DNA of 50,344 bases, taken from Pseudomonas citronellolis. GTDB taxonomy: Bacteria > Pseudomonadota > Gammaproteobacteria > Pseudomonadales > Pseudomonadaceae. The translations under genes and the position numbers were made by a program. This document shows positions 43,481 to 50,344 of the stretch, piece after piece; position 1 is the stretch's first letter, and the number at the start of each line of letters is the position of its first letter. The notes beneath the pieces are model-generated. The model was not told the origin of the DNA. It worked only from the letters and a program-made list of their open reading frames with translations, and ran no database searches. The stretch covers positions 1 to 50,344 of the forward strand of contig NZ_JARJLT010000335.1 of the NCBI RefSeq assembly GCF_029335315.1, written 5' to 3'.

Positions 43481-43614
43481 GGTGGGAGCTCCTGTGGTGG
43501 AACCTTCAGTCTAGGGGCGCGCGTGCCGGCGGCGACAGGTACAGCTGACATACAGATTGCGCTCCGGCCGCAGTCGTCTTTGCCGCCACCGCGCCCAGGG
43601 TGTGCCGGCGGACC

Positions 43615-43641
43615 GGTACAGTTGCAGCGCCGAACTGTTCC
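43615..43641. promoter_or_regulatory. Dyad GGTACAGTT-N9-AACTGTTCC before the EamA transporter gene
   Basis: The 9-bp arms match at 8 positions. A further half-site AGGTACAGCT lies at 43537-43546. GGTACAG half-sites of this kind are bound by MocR/PdxR-type GntR regulators, but no such gene is in the window. The site sits in the region shared with the divergent dehydratase gene. Confidence 0.45.
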
Positions 43642-43704
43642 TGTCGAAGGCCGGCGCCGCTGGCATAGCATGGCTGACCGCACACGCGAAGAGTCGCTCC
43701 CACC

Positions 43705-44667
43705 ATGCACGTCACCTCCGGCCGTTGGCAGTTCGGCCTGTTCCTGTCCCTGGTCACCGCGGTGCTCTGGGGCATCCTGCCGATCAAGCTGAAGGAAGTC
43801 CTGAAGGTCATGGACCCGATCACCGTGACCTGGTTTCGCCTGGTGGTCTCCGGCGGCCTGCTGCTGCTCTGGCTGGCCGCGCGCCGCCAGCTGCCGCGCT
43901 TCCGCCCGCTGGGCCGGCGCGGTGGCGGCCTGGTGCTGCTGGCGGTATTGGGGCTGACCGGCAACTACGTGTTCTACCTGGTCGGCCTGCGCCAGCTGAC
44001 CCCCGGCACCACCCAACTGGTGATCCAGATCGCGCCGATCCTGATGCTGCTGGGCAGCCTGTTCGTGTTCAAGGAAAGCTTCAGCGTCGGCCAGGCCGTG
44101 GGCCTGGCGATCCTGCTGGGCGGCTTCGGGCTGTTCTTCAACCAGCGCCTGGAGGAACTGTTCGGCTCTCTGGGCGAATACACCACCGGCGTGCTCATCG
44201 TCGTGCTCGCCGCCTTCGTCTGGACCTTCTATGGCCTGGCGCAGAAGCAGTTGCTGACGCAGTGGAGCTCGGTGCAGGTGATGATGGTGATCTACCTGGG
44301 CTGCGCGCTGCTGCTCAGCCCCTGGGCGCAGCCGCAGCAACTGTTGCAGCTGAGCCCGTTGCAGACCTGGCTGCTGCTGGCCTGCTGCCTGAACACCCTG
44401 GTGGCCTACGGCGCCTTCGCCGAGGCCCTGGCGCACTGGGAGGCCTCGCGGGTCAGCGCGACCCTGGCGCTGACGCCCCTGGTGACCATCGCCGCCATGG
44501 CCGTGGCGGCCTGGCTATGGCCCGCGCACCTGCATCCGGAAGACCTCAATGGCCTGGCCTACCTGGGCGCGCTGCTGGTGGTCTGCGGCTCCGCGCTGAC
44601 CGCCCTGGCGCCGTCGCTGCTGCGCAGTTACCGCGCGCGGCGGGCGCGCCTGGCGGTTTCGTCCTGA
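43705..44667 (+). CDS. EamA-family (DMT) transporter
   Basis: This 320-residue inner-membrane protein has ten helices in two EamA repeats, starting FGLFLSLVTAVLWGILPIKLKEVL. It probably exports an amino acid or related metabolite. It is divergent from the dehydratase gene, so a shared threonine/serine-linked role is possible. It begins MHVTSGRWQ and is followed by a repeat element. Confidence 0.85.
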   Translation: MHVTSGRWQFGLFLSLVTAVLWGILPIKLKEVLKVMDPITVTWFRLVVSGGLLLLWLAARRQLPRFRPLGRRGGGLVLLAVLGLTGNYVFYLVGLRQLTPGTTQLVIQIAPILMLLGSLFVFKESFSVGQAVGLAILLGGFGLFFNQRLEELFGSLGEYTTGVLIVVLAAFVWTFYGLAQKQLLTQWSSVQVMMVIYLGCALLLSPWAQPQQLLQLSPLQTWLLLACCLNTLVAYGAFAEALAHWEASRVSATLALTPLVTIAAMAVAAWLWPAHLHPEDLNGLAYLGALLVVCGSALTALAPSLLRSYRARRARLAVSS

Positions 44668-44979
44668 GGTCATACAGCGGAATCGCGCCCGTGGAGAGAG
44701 GTCTGCGTTCGGTTAAGGCACTGGCTCCCCGCATTCGCGGGGATGCTGAAGGAGGTGTCATTTCTGAACCTCGTCATTCCCGCGAACGCGGGAGCCCAGT
44801 GTCTTCCGGGATAGGGGACGATGGGCAGCGCTGTGTTCCGCGCCATCCTACGGGGCGCACGGGTGGGGCCTGGTACAGAAAATGATCCTGCACTGGGCGA
44901 AGCTTGAAGCAGCCACTCGCGCCATTGGTGCGCAGCTCAATTTTCCAGCGAGATGTGGCTGACGGTTCCGGGGATGGAG
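44668..44979. other. Intergenic region with a repeat and no recognised gene
   Basis: These 312 bp hold the second CTGG...CCAG element (44721-44799). The rest, 44800-44979, contains no gene I can support. It marks the boundary between the conserved chromosome and the lower-GC lipase cassette. Confidence 0.5.
44721..44799. repeat. CTGG...CCAG inverted element (copy 2)
   Basis: CTGGCTCCCCGCATTCGCGGGG at the left and TCCCGCGAACGCGGGA (44778-44793) then GCCCAG at the right form the same inverted architecture as 41440-41523. Confidence 0.8.
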
Positions 44980-45759
44980 TCAATGCGATTGTCCCAGGCG
45001 GATGGCCTGGAGCTTGTCGAAGTCCGGCTCGCTGCTGCCGTCGGCGATGATGCTGCCGTCGGGGTAGGTGAATTGAGTGTGGTTACCCTCCTTTTTCACC
45101 TTTGGCCCTGCGGAGTAAACAACGTAGTCAGTATGCAAAACTGGTTCGAAGTTGATCCTTTGAGCGTTCGGGGTTCTGTAAGTTAGATAAATATCTCCAC
45201 TACCTAGCAAACGAACCTGTTTTGCATAAGATCCCAGAAACTCTTCGTCTACCCAAGGGTAGTAATCCTCTTTTATCAGTAGGTTGCCGGTGACGTCTTT
45301 CGTCTGATCGGGATAAGAGCGTTGCTGAGGCAGGTTGTCGTCAAAAATTGCGATCACGCCCCCTCCTCGGCCTGACTGAACAGTTGGTCCGAACCTCTCT
45401 GTATTCTGATAGCTGATGCCAAAAGTTACGTTACTCAATTTCCATTGGCATGCACCACCCCCATTTTTGTCCAACTTGACCTCGTACAGATCACTCTGCC
45501 CTAGGCGCTGTGGTTGCATCTCAATGGGGTAGAACCCGTCAATTTCGTATGCCACTCCATTGGCCGATTCTCGGCTTGGGCATTTAGCCGAGCGGTACAT
45601 CACTCGCATGCTCCTGGCGGCGAGGTCCTGCGGCACCTTGATGGTGATGGACACCTGCTCGTCACCGGGCATCGGGGCGAAGGTCGGTTGATGGGCGCAG
45701 CCACTGAGACTCGCCAGTAACAGCAGGGCGCCACCAGCGCCATTGATCACGGTTTTCAT
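44980..45759 (-). CDS. Lipoprotein, probable second immunity protein of the lipase cassette
   Basis: This is a 259-residue lipoprotein: signal peptide MKTVINGAGGALLLLASLSG followed by C21, with Ala at +2, so outer-membrane sorting is expected. It is a clear paralogue of the protein at 48133-48909; shared blocks include MRVMYRSAKCPSRESA, GGGACQWKLSNVTFG and FTYPDGS. It overlaps the small upstream gene by 4 bp (ATGA) and is the last gene of the cassette. Periplasmic lipoproteins beside lipase effectors usually bind and block the lipase. Its central part is less GC-rich than the surroundings. Confidence 0.75.
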   Translation of the reverse strand: MKTVINGAGGALLLLASLSGCAHQPTFAPMPGDEQVSITIKVPQDLAARSMRVMYRSAKCPSRESANGVAYEIDGFYPIEMQPQRLGQSDLYEVKLDKNGGGACQWKLSNVTFGISYQNTERFGPTVQSGRGGGVIAIFDDNLPQQRSYPDQTKDVTGNLLIKEDYYPWVDEEFLGSYAKQVRLLGSGDIYLTYRTPNAQRINFEPVLHTDYVVYSAGPKVKKEGNHTQFTYPDGSIIADGSSEPDFDKLQAIRLGQSH

Positions 45760-45995
45760 GCCGGCTGGCCCTTCTCGTCGATGCTATTGGGAAACCCGAT
45801 GTCCATCTCGTCCGGGTAGCGGGTGGGGATGGCCTGGGTGATGTCGTGCTTGTCGGTGACGCCGTCGTGGACTTTGCATTCGCGGGTGCGGACCCGGTAT
45901 TGCACGAAAGGACGAGGGCTGCCATCGTCCTGGCGAGCGGTATAGGTCACGTGCTGCAGCGCGAACTGGCCGGGGTGGGGCAGGATATTGTTCAT
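45756..45995 (-). CDS. Small 79-residue protein between effector and immunity genes
   Basis: MNNILPHPGQFALQHVTYTA... contains DGSPRPFVQYRV and HDGVTDKHDITQAIPT, the pattern of small beta-sandwich (transthyretin/Ig-like) domains seen in type VI effectors and VgrG tails. The N-terminus of the lipase next to it has a comparable LLDEQGDPLPHQPYR...SDAQGVIRL pattern. It has no signal peptide. It lies 4 bp after the lipase stop and overlaps the lipoprotein start. A role as loading adaptor is an inference; it could also be a remnant of a larger effector. Confidence 0.6.
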   Translation of the reverse strand: MNNILPHPGQFALQHVTYTARQDDGSPRPFVQYRVRTRECKVHDGVTDKHDITQAIPTRYPDEMDIGFPNSIDEKGQPA

Positions 45996-45999
45996 GGCG

Positions 46000-48114
46000 T
46001 CACTCCTCGGTGGGGCGCTTGCTGTGGGTGAGTTCGATGGGCTCGCCGAACTCCCGCTCCAGGCGGCGGAAGCGCTCGATCGCCTCGGCGCCGCCTTCGA
46101 GTCGCTCGGTCATGCTCAGTGCCATGGGCAGCAGCGCTTGCAGGTCGAGGAACAACTGGTTGCGTACGCGCTCTTCCTCGGGGCTGTTCTGCGAGTGCGT
46201 TTTCAGCTGTTCCTCGAAGGCCGCTCGCTCCTCCTTGCGCAGCATTGGCCGAGCGGGATCGCACAATTCCAGCAGCTGGTTGTGCAGGAAAGGCAGGTAC
46301 TGCGAGCTCATGAAGTGGTTCACGGGGTCGATGCGGTGGCTGCCGGTTTCCGGGTTGCTGTAGGGCGGGAAGTACTTCTTGAGGCTGTCCCGCGAGAGGG
46401 ACTGGATGAACGCCTTCTGCTGCTCGTTGGCGAGGCGGCTTTTCTCGTCGCTGAGGCTGGGCACCAGGTAGAGCTTTGCGGATTTCGGCAGCTGCATGGT
46501 GAGCACGCGGTGGCGAGGTGCCCCCAGGCCATCCTTGCTGCCCGCGCCGGAGAGCCGGGTATCGGCGATCTGCACGGTCTGCTCGGTCTTGAAGAACAGC
46601 ACCGATTCACCGTGGTGCCAGTACGGGTCGCCGAACTCGACGATCTTGCTGACCGGCAGTTGAGCGAGGGACCACAGGTAGCCGAGGTCCGGCCCCAGCG
46701 GGCCGAGCGCGTCGTACAGCCAGTTGTCCAGTTCCGCCTCGGGCGGGACGCAGGGAATCGGGTCGGCGTCGTTGATATGGCGGTAGTGCCGGAAGCGCAG
46801 GTGCTGCATGGCCATGGCGGTGAAGGTGCGCGGCATGCCGTAGGTGTAAAGCAGGGGCTCGCGATCCTTCAGTTCGGCCGAGTGAATCAGCCCCAATGCG
46901 CCGCCTAGGCTGTGGCCGCAAACAAACAGCTTCCTATCGCGACTTTGATCCTGTATTTCCTCAAGGCGTTCGCCGAATAGCTTCTTTGCAACCTCGAACC
47001 CTTGCAGAAAACCAAAATGGACCTTGCCTTTCTCTGTCAGGTGGGTACAAGGCGCCTTGGTTTCACAGCGCGAGCCATCGGCCGCCACCGGCTGGTACTG
47101 GAGGTCGGTCAACCAGTCCTGGAACTCCAGGGTTCCCCGCCAGGCCACCAGCAACTGCGTCTTGTTGCTGGCGTAGAACAGTTGGGTGTTCTTGATGATA
47201 TGCAAAGGAATGTCCGGTTCGCCCCTGGGCACCTTTGCCGTGCGCGTATCCAGCATCACCGCTGTGGTATAGCGTTCGCTGAAGGGGACATCCACCACCA
47301 ATGCCGGCAGCCATTGGCCGCGGCGAGTGGGCGGCGGAAAGGACGGGGTACGGGAAAGGTCCTGGCACTGGCGGAAGAAGAACTCCTCCACCGAGCCGCT
47401 CAGCGTATTGGGCGAGCGCTGCAGCTTCCAGTTGCGCTCCTTGTAGGTCACCTCGGTGTAGGAGAGGTCTGCCATCATGCCCAGGTTGTGGGCATTGGCC
47501 ATGCTGTACTCCGGCTGGTGATGCAGCACCAGGTTCCAGGCGCGGAACGGGCAGATTTCCAGCACATGCCGGCGATCCAATCCATCGGCACCCACGGTAA
47601 AACCACTGAATGTGGGATCGGGGAAGTGGAAGGCCGGTGGTGATGCGTCTGTCCACTTGGGCTGGATATTCGGCAGGCGGTCGCACAGTTGGCCTATGCG
47701 CAAATAGTGGTAGGCATGTCCCTCGGCCTGGGCCGTTTTCTCCACCGGGGAATCCGGCGGCGCTCCCTCATAGGTGTAGGCATACACCCGCTCGCGGCGC
47801 CGTTCGCCCCTTACAGCGCGCAGGCGACGGGTCTGCAGTACTTCCGCCAGAGGGTCGGCGGCCAGCAGCAAGGTGACGGGCAGCTTGTGCAGGCCCTCCA
47901 GGCGAATCACCCCCTGGGCATCGCTCTGCCCGCTGAACTCCGGCATCACGTCGCAGCGGGTGGCTTCGTTCATGGCCCTATAGGGCTGATGGGGCAGGGG
48001 ATCCCCCTGTTCATCCAGCAGCTGGAATTCGAGCCAGTATCGTTTCTGCTTGCTTCGAACGATTACGTTCTTGACTGTACAGATGGTATCGGTGCGAACG
48101 GTATATTCAGACAT
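46000..48114 (-). CDS. Class 3 lipase, probable type VI secretion effector
   Basis: The 704-residue protein lacks a signal peptide. Residues 1-100 form a beta-rich domain (LEFQLLDEQGDPL...FSGQSDAQGVIRLEGL) typical of T6SS cargo. The lipase core follows: VAWRGT, the nucleophile elbow G400-H-S402-L-G-G and a likely catalytic aspartate in INDADPIP (about 449-451). The C-terminal third is Glu/Arg-rich and helical. Adjacent lipoprotein genes match effector-immunity logic, like Tle2-type phospholipases, though I cannot fix the Tle class. It follows the first lipoprotein gene by 18 bp with an AAGGATG site. No vgrG is in the window. Confidence 0.82.
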   Translation of the reverse strand: MSEYTVRTDTICTVKNVIVRSKQKRYWLEFQLLDEQGDPLPHQPYRAMNEATRCDVMPEFSGQSDAQGVIRLEGLHKLPVTLLLAADPLAEVLQTRRLRAVRGERRRERVYAYTYEGAPPDSPVEKTAQAEGHAYHYLRIGQLCDRLPNIQPKWTDASPPAFHFPDPTFSGFTVGADGLDRRHVLEICPFRAWNLVLHHQPEYSMANAHNLGMMADLSYTEVTYKERNWKLQRSPNTLSGSVEEFFFRQCQDLSRTPSFPPPTRRGQWLPALVVDVPFSERYTTAVMLDTRTAKVPRGEPDIPLHIIKNTQLFYASNKTQLLVAWRGTLEFQDWLTDLQYQPVAADGSRCETKAPCTHLTEKGKVHFGFLQGFEVAKKLFGERLEEIQDQSRDRKLFVCGHSLGGALGLIHSAELKDREPLLYTYGMPRTFTAMAMQHLRFRHYRHINDADPIPCVPPEAELDNWLYDALGPLGPDLGYLWSLAQLPVSKIVEFGDPYWHHGESVLFFKTEQTVQIADTRLSGAGSKDGLGAPRHRVLTMQLPKSAKLYLVPSLSDEKSRLANEQQKAFIQSLSRDSLKKYFPPYSNPETGSHRIDPVNHFMSSQYLPFLHNQLLELCDPARPMLRKEERAAFEEQLKTHSQNSPEEERVRNQLFLDLQALLPMALSMTERLEGGAEAIERFRRLEREFGEPIELTHSKRPTEE

Positions 48115-48132
48115 AAGAAATCATCCTTGAAT

Positions 48133-48909
48133 CTAATGCTTGAGGTTGTTTTTAATGGATTGAAGTTTTTCGAAATCTGGCTCGCTGCTACCGTCGGAGA
48201 CCACGCTGCCGTCGGGATAGGTGAACTCTATATATTTTCCGACTGAGTGCTCTTTCGGCCAGACTGAATACACGGGAAATCTGTCATGCAAGACTGGCTC
48301 GAACTTTATTGATTTGGCCTGCAATACCCTGTAGGAAAGATAGATATCCCCTTTTCCTGTGAGCCAAACTTGCGTTTCGTAATGCCCTCTAAACTGCCGG
48401 TCTACCCAGGGGAAATAGTCTTCTTTGATCAATAAATCCCCACTTATTTCGACTGGAGGATACATTGAGCGTCGCTGGGTAAGGTTTTCATCGAAGGCCA
48501 CTATTACCCCCCCTCCACCTCCTGGGGTAGCATTTTCTCCAAAAATTTTCGTATTTCGGTAACTAACGCCAAAGGTCACATTGCTCAACTTCCACTGGCA
48601 GGCGCCACCCCCATCCCTGGCCAGCTTGGCTTCATACAGGTCGCTCTGTCCCACCTGCCGGGGTTGCACTTCGATGGGATAGAACCCGTCCACCTCATAG
48701 GCAATCCCGTCGGCCGACTCCCGGCTCGGGCATTTGGCCGAGCGGTACATCACCCGCATGGTGTCCGCCGCCAGGTCTTTGGGTACCTTTACGGTGACGG
48801 TGACTTCCTCTCCATTGGGCGGTGGAGAAAAAACCGCACTTTGCGCACAGCCGTTGATGCTGAAAAGAATGGCCAGATAGGCTGTCGCAGCAACTCCAGA
48901 AGTATTCAT
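48133..48909 (-). CDS. Lipoprotein, probable first immunity protein of the lipase cassette
   Basis: This 258-residue lipoprotein has a lipobox ending ING-C21 and Ala at +2. It shares long conserved blocks with the paralogue at 44980-45759 but differs in the middle (FGENATPGGGGGV against FGPTVQSGRGGGV) and the C-terminus. As the first gene of the cassette it would be made before the lipase, as expected for protection. Its AT-richer codons contrast with neighbours and suggest horizontal acquisition. Function as lipase inhibitor is inferred from context. Confidence 0.75.
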   Translation of the reverse strand: MNTSGVAATAYLAILFSINGCAQSAVFSPPPNGEEVTVTVKVPKDLAADTMRVMYRSAKCPSRESADGIAYEVDGFYPIEVQPRQVGQSDLYEAKLARDGGGACQWKLSNVTFGVSYRNTKIFGENATPGGGGGVIVAFDENLTQRRSMYPPVEISGDLLIKEDYFPWVDRQFRGHYETQVWLTGKGDIYLSYRVLQAKSIKFEPVLHDRFPVYSVWPKEHSVGKYIEFTYPDGSVVSDGSSEPDFEKLQSIKNNLKH

Positions 48910-49427
48910 TTGGTATTCTCAGTCTCTCCCCAAAAGGGGTGTTTATTATCGAGAACTAACTTGGTCGGAGCGGTGAAGGCGAAAATTTATGTTCGCTCCA
49001 CTCCGTCAGCGGAAAAGTTGGTATGTCCGTAGCAAAGGAACTTTATGCATTAAAAAACTAGGCGGGGCGTTGTAATTCACGGAGTGCCTGGTCAGTTCTT
49101 GACGAGGGCCAAGCGGACCGCCGGAGACCAATGCCGCCATGGCCCCGTAGCCGGAAGTTGTTAAGAAGAGACGAATAATCGCAAAGGCTTTAAGGCCTTT
49201 GTTCATCAAGTGTTGAACTGAGCGCCTGCGCGCTGTCGCGCGCGGGATGAGTGGCGTTGACGAGATAGAGCACAGGCTCATCGAACAGGCATCCCCGTCT
49301 GATAAAAGCCTGCTTTTAACAACATCAACCGTTGGGCCGCGATAGGCCATGTCTGAATTATGCTGGCGAAATTGCGTCAGTCTTTGCTGTCAGCCTTCTT
49401 GTGGCGCCGGCAATGATTTGTGTCGAT
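48910..49427. other. Lower-GC intergenic region, promoter side of the cassette
   Basis: More than 500 bp with reduced GC separate the cassette from aqpZ. It holds short hairpins (CCCC-AAAA-GGGG near 48931-48942; TAAAAGC/GCTTTTA at 49303-49318; GCGCGC-TGTC-GCGCGC near 49232-49247). An open frame on the minus strand (49006-49350, 114 codons) has no ribosome site and no family I know, so I do not call it a gene. It may be decayed foreign DNA. Confidence 0.45.
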
Positions 49428-49454
49428 AAAAAAAGGCCGGTCACGGGACCGGCC
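49428..49454 (-). terminator. Intrinsic terminator of aqpZ
   Basis: On the minus strand GGCCGGTC-CCGT-GACCGGCC is followed by T7. It lies 21 bp beyond the aqpZ stop codon. Confidence 0.93.
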
Positions 49455-49475
49455 TTCTTCATCATGCGGGAAAAC

Positions 49476-50162
49476 TCAACGCCCGCGAATCACTCGCCAG
49501 GCCAGGGCGCCGAGCGCGCCGCCGGCCAGCGGGGCGAGCCAGAAGGCCCACAGCTGTTGCAGCGCCCAGGGCCCGGCGAAGACCGCCACCCCCAGGCTGC
49601 GCGCCGGGTTCACCGAGGTGTTGCTGACCGGGATGCTGATCAGGTGGATCAGCGTCAGCGCCAGGCCGATGGCCAGCGGCGCGAAGCCGGCCGGGGCGTC
49701 GCGGTCGGTGACGCCCATGATGACGAACAGGAAGATCGCGCTCATCAGCACTTCGCAGAGCAGCACCGCCTGCAGGCTGTAGCCGCCCGGCGAGTGCTCG
49801 GCGTAGCCGTTGGCGGCGAAGCCGTTGAGCGGGTCGAAGCCCACCGCGCCATTGGCGATGCAGTAGAGCGCGGCGCCGGCGAGCAGGGCGCCGATCACCT
49901 GGACCAGCACATAGGGCAGCAGGTGGCTGGCCGGGAAGCGCCCGCCGACGCACAGGCCCAGGCTCACCGCCGGATTGAGGTGGCAGCCGGACACCGGGCC
50001 GATGGCGTAGGCCATGGTCACCACGGTCAGGCCGAAGGCCAGCGACACCCCGAGCAGGCCGATGCCGACGTTGCCGAATTGCGCGGCCAGCACGGCGCTG
50101 CCGCAGCCGCCGAGGACCAGCCAGAAAGTGCCGATGAGTTCGGCCGCCAGTTTGCGAAGCAT
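49476..50162 (-). CDS. aqpZ: Aquaporin Z
   Basis: This 228-residue water channel has six helices and two NPA loops (residues 63-65 and 185-187). The selectivity-filter residues F43, H173, T182 and R188 correspond to E. coli AqpZ F43, H174, T183 and R189, so it should be water-selective rather than a glycerol facilitator. It sits in the inner membrane and balances osmotic water flow. A GGGAGGG site precedes the ATG at 50162. The remaining 182 bp to the window end hold no recognised feature. Confidence 0.95.
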   Translation of the reverse strand: MLRKLAAELIGTFWLVLGGCGSAVLAAQFGNVGIGLLGVSLAFGLTVVTMAYAIGPVSGCHLNPAVSLGLCVGGRFPASHLLPYVLVQVIGALLAGAALYCIANGAVGFDPLNGFAANGYAEHSPGGYSLQAVLLCEVLMSAIFLFVIMGVTDRDAPAGFAPLAIGLALTLIHLISIPVSNTSVNPARSLGVAVFAGPWALQQLWAFWLAPLAGGALGALAWRVIRGR

Positions 50163-50344
50163 GTTTCCCTCCCAGGAACACAGGTGCCGCCGGAGTGGCG
50201 GTGTGGGCGGGGATGCTAGGCAAGGCGGGCGGGGAGGGCTTTTGGTCGAAGTCCTAGGTCTGTGTAGGAAATTAGCCTTATTGATTTGGCTTTTGTAGGT
50301 ATTGATTGAGGGGATTGGCGGGCTTGTCGGAAACAGACCGTCAG

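Noticed and set aside
46000-48114. Assigning the lipase firmly to Tle2, Tle4 or another Tle class
   Set aside because: The GHSLGG motif fits several classes and no alignment could be run. The neutral label class 3 lipase is safer.
49006-49350. 114-codon open frame on the minus strand
   Set aside because: No ribosome site, no recognised family and composition unlike the coding neighbours. Not called as a gene.

Overview
The window is a high-GC chromosomal segment of a Pseudomonas species from the P. aeruginosa / P. citronellolis / P. nitroreducens side of the genus. This rests on codon use, on several gene blocks that I recall as P. aeruginosa neighbourhoods (cysK with a MoxR/VWA pair and an AraC regulator; aphA with a polyamine-binding protein and a PA1414-type small gene; the guanidinobutyrase block with its LysR regulator; soxR with a divergent monooxygenase), and on many REP-type repeats. 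These blocks are separated in P. aeruginosa PAO1 as I remember it, so this is a related species rather than P. aeruginosa itself. No rRNA, tRNA, CRISPR array, prophage or intact insertion sequence was seen.

Layout. 1-6.5 kb: the 3'-truncated cysK, a MoxR AAA+ ATPase with a VWA protein, an AraC regulator, a 134-bp tandem repeat and a methyltransferase. 6.5-14 kb: a lysine/glutarate and GABA catabolic operon, glaH-lhgO-gabD-gabT-gabP, with its GntR repressor csiR divergent. 14-20.4 kb: spermidine exporter mdtJI behind a structured leader, an Xre-RES toxin-antitoxin pair, a class A beta-lactamase, a DUF427 gene, a fused EgtB-EgtD ergothioneine enzyme and a GFA protein. 20.5-32.7 kb: a stand-alone FabF, a UvrD-like helicase, an MscS-type channel, aphA with a polyamine-binding protein, an exporter, a PA1414-like small gene behind an Anr-type promoter, a diguanylate cyclase and an MBL hydrolase. 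32.9-40.8 kb: the guanidinobutyrate block (ThDP decarboxylase, sodium symporter, NCS1 permease, NTF2-like protein, gbuA, divergent gbuR) and tapT. 40.9-44.7 kb: a GNAT enzyme, a SoxR-controlled monooxygenase with soxR, a threonine dehydratase-like enzyme and an EamA transporter. 45-49 kb: a lower-GC cassette encoding a class 3 lipase, probably a type VI secretion effector, flanked by two paralogous lipoproteins that look like immunity proteins, plus a 79-residue protein. 49.5-50.2 kb: aqpZ.

Functional links. Several modules converge on nitrogen-rich carbon sources. GbuA yields GABA, which GabP, GabT and GabD carry to succinate. GlaH and LhgO convert glutarate to 2-oxoglutarate. AphA and the binding protein handle polyamines, and MdtJI exports spermidine. 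The most novel-looking items are the lipase cassette with two immunity paralogues and a small beta-domain protein, the EgtB-EgtD fusion (opposite domain order to fungal Egt1), a 58-bp nested palindrome between moxR and the VWA gene, the structured mdtJI leader, and the Anr-type promoter and leader of the PA1414-like gene. All functional calls are from reading the sequence and from memory of families; no database search was run.
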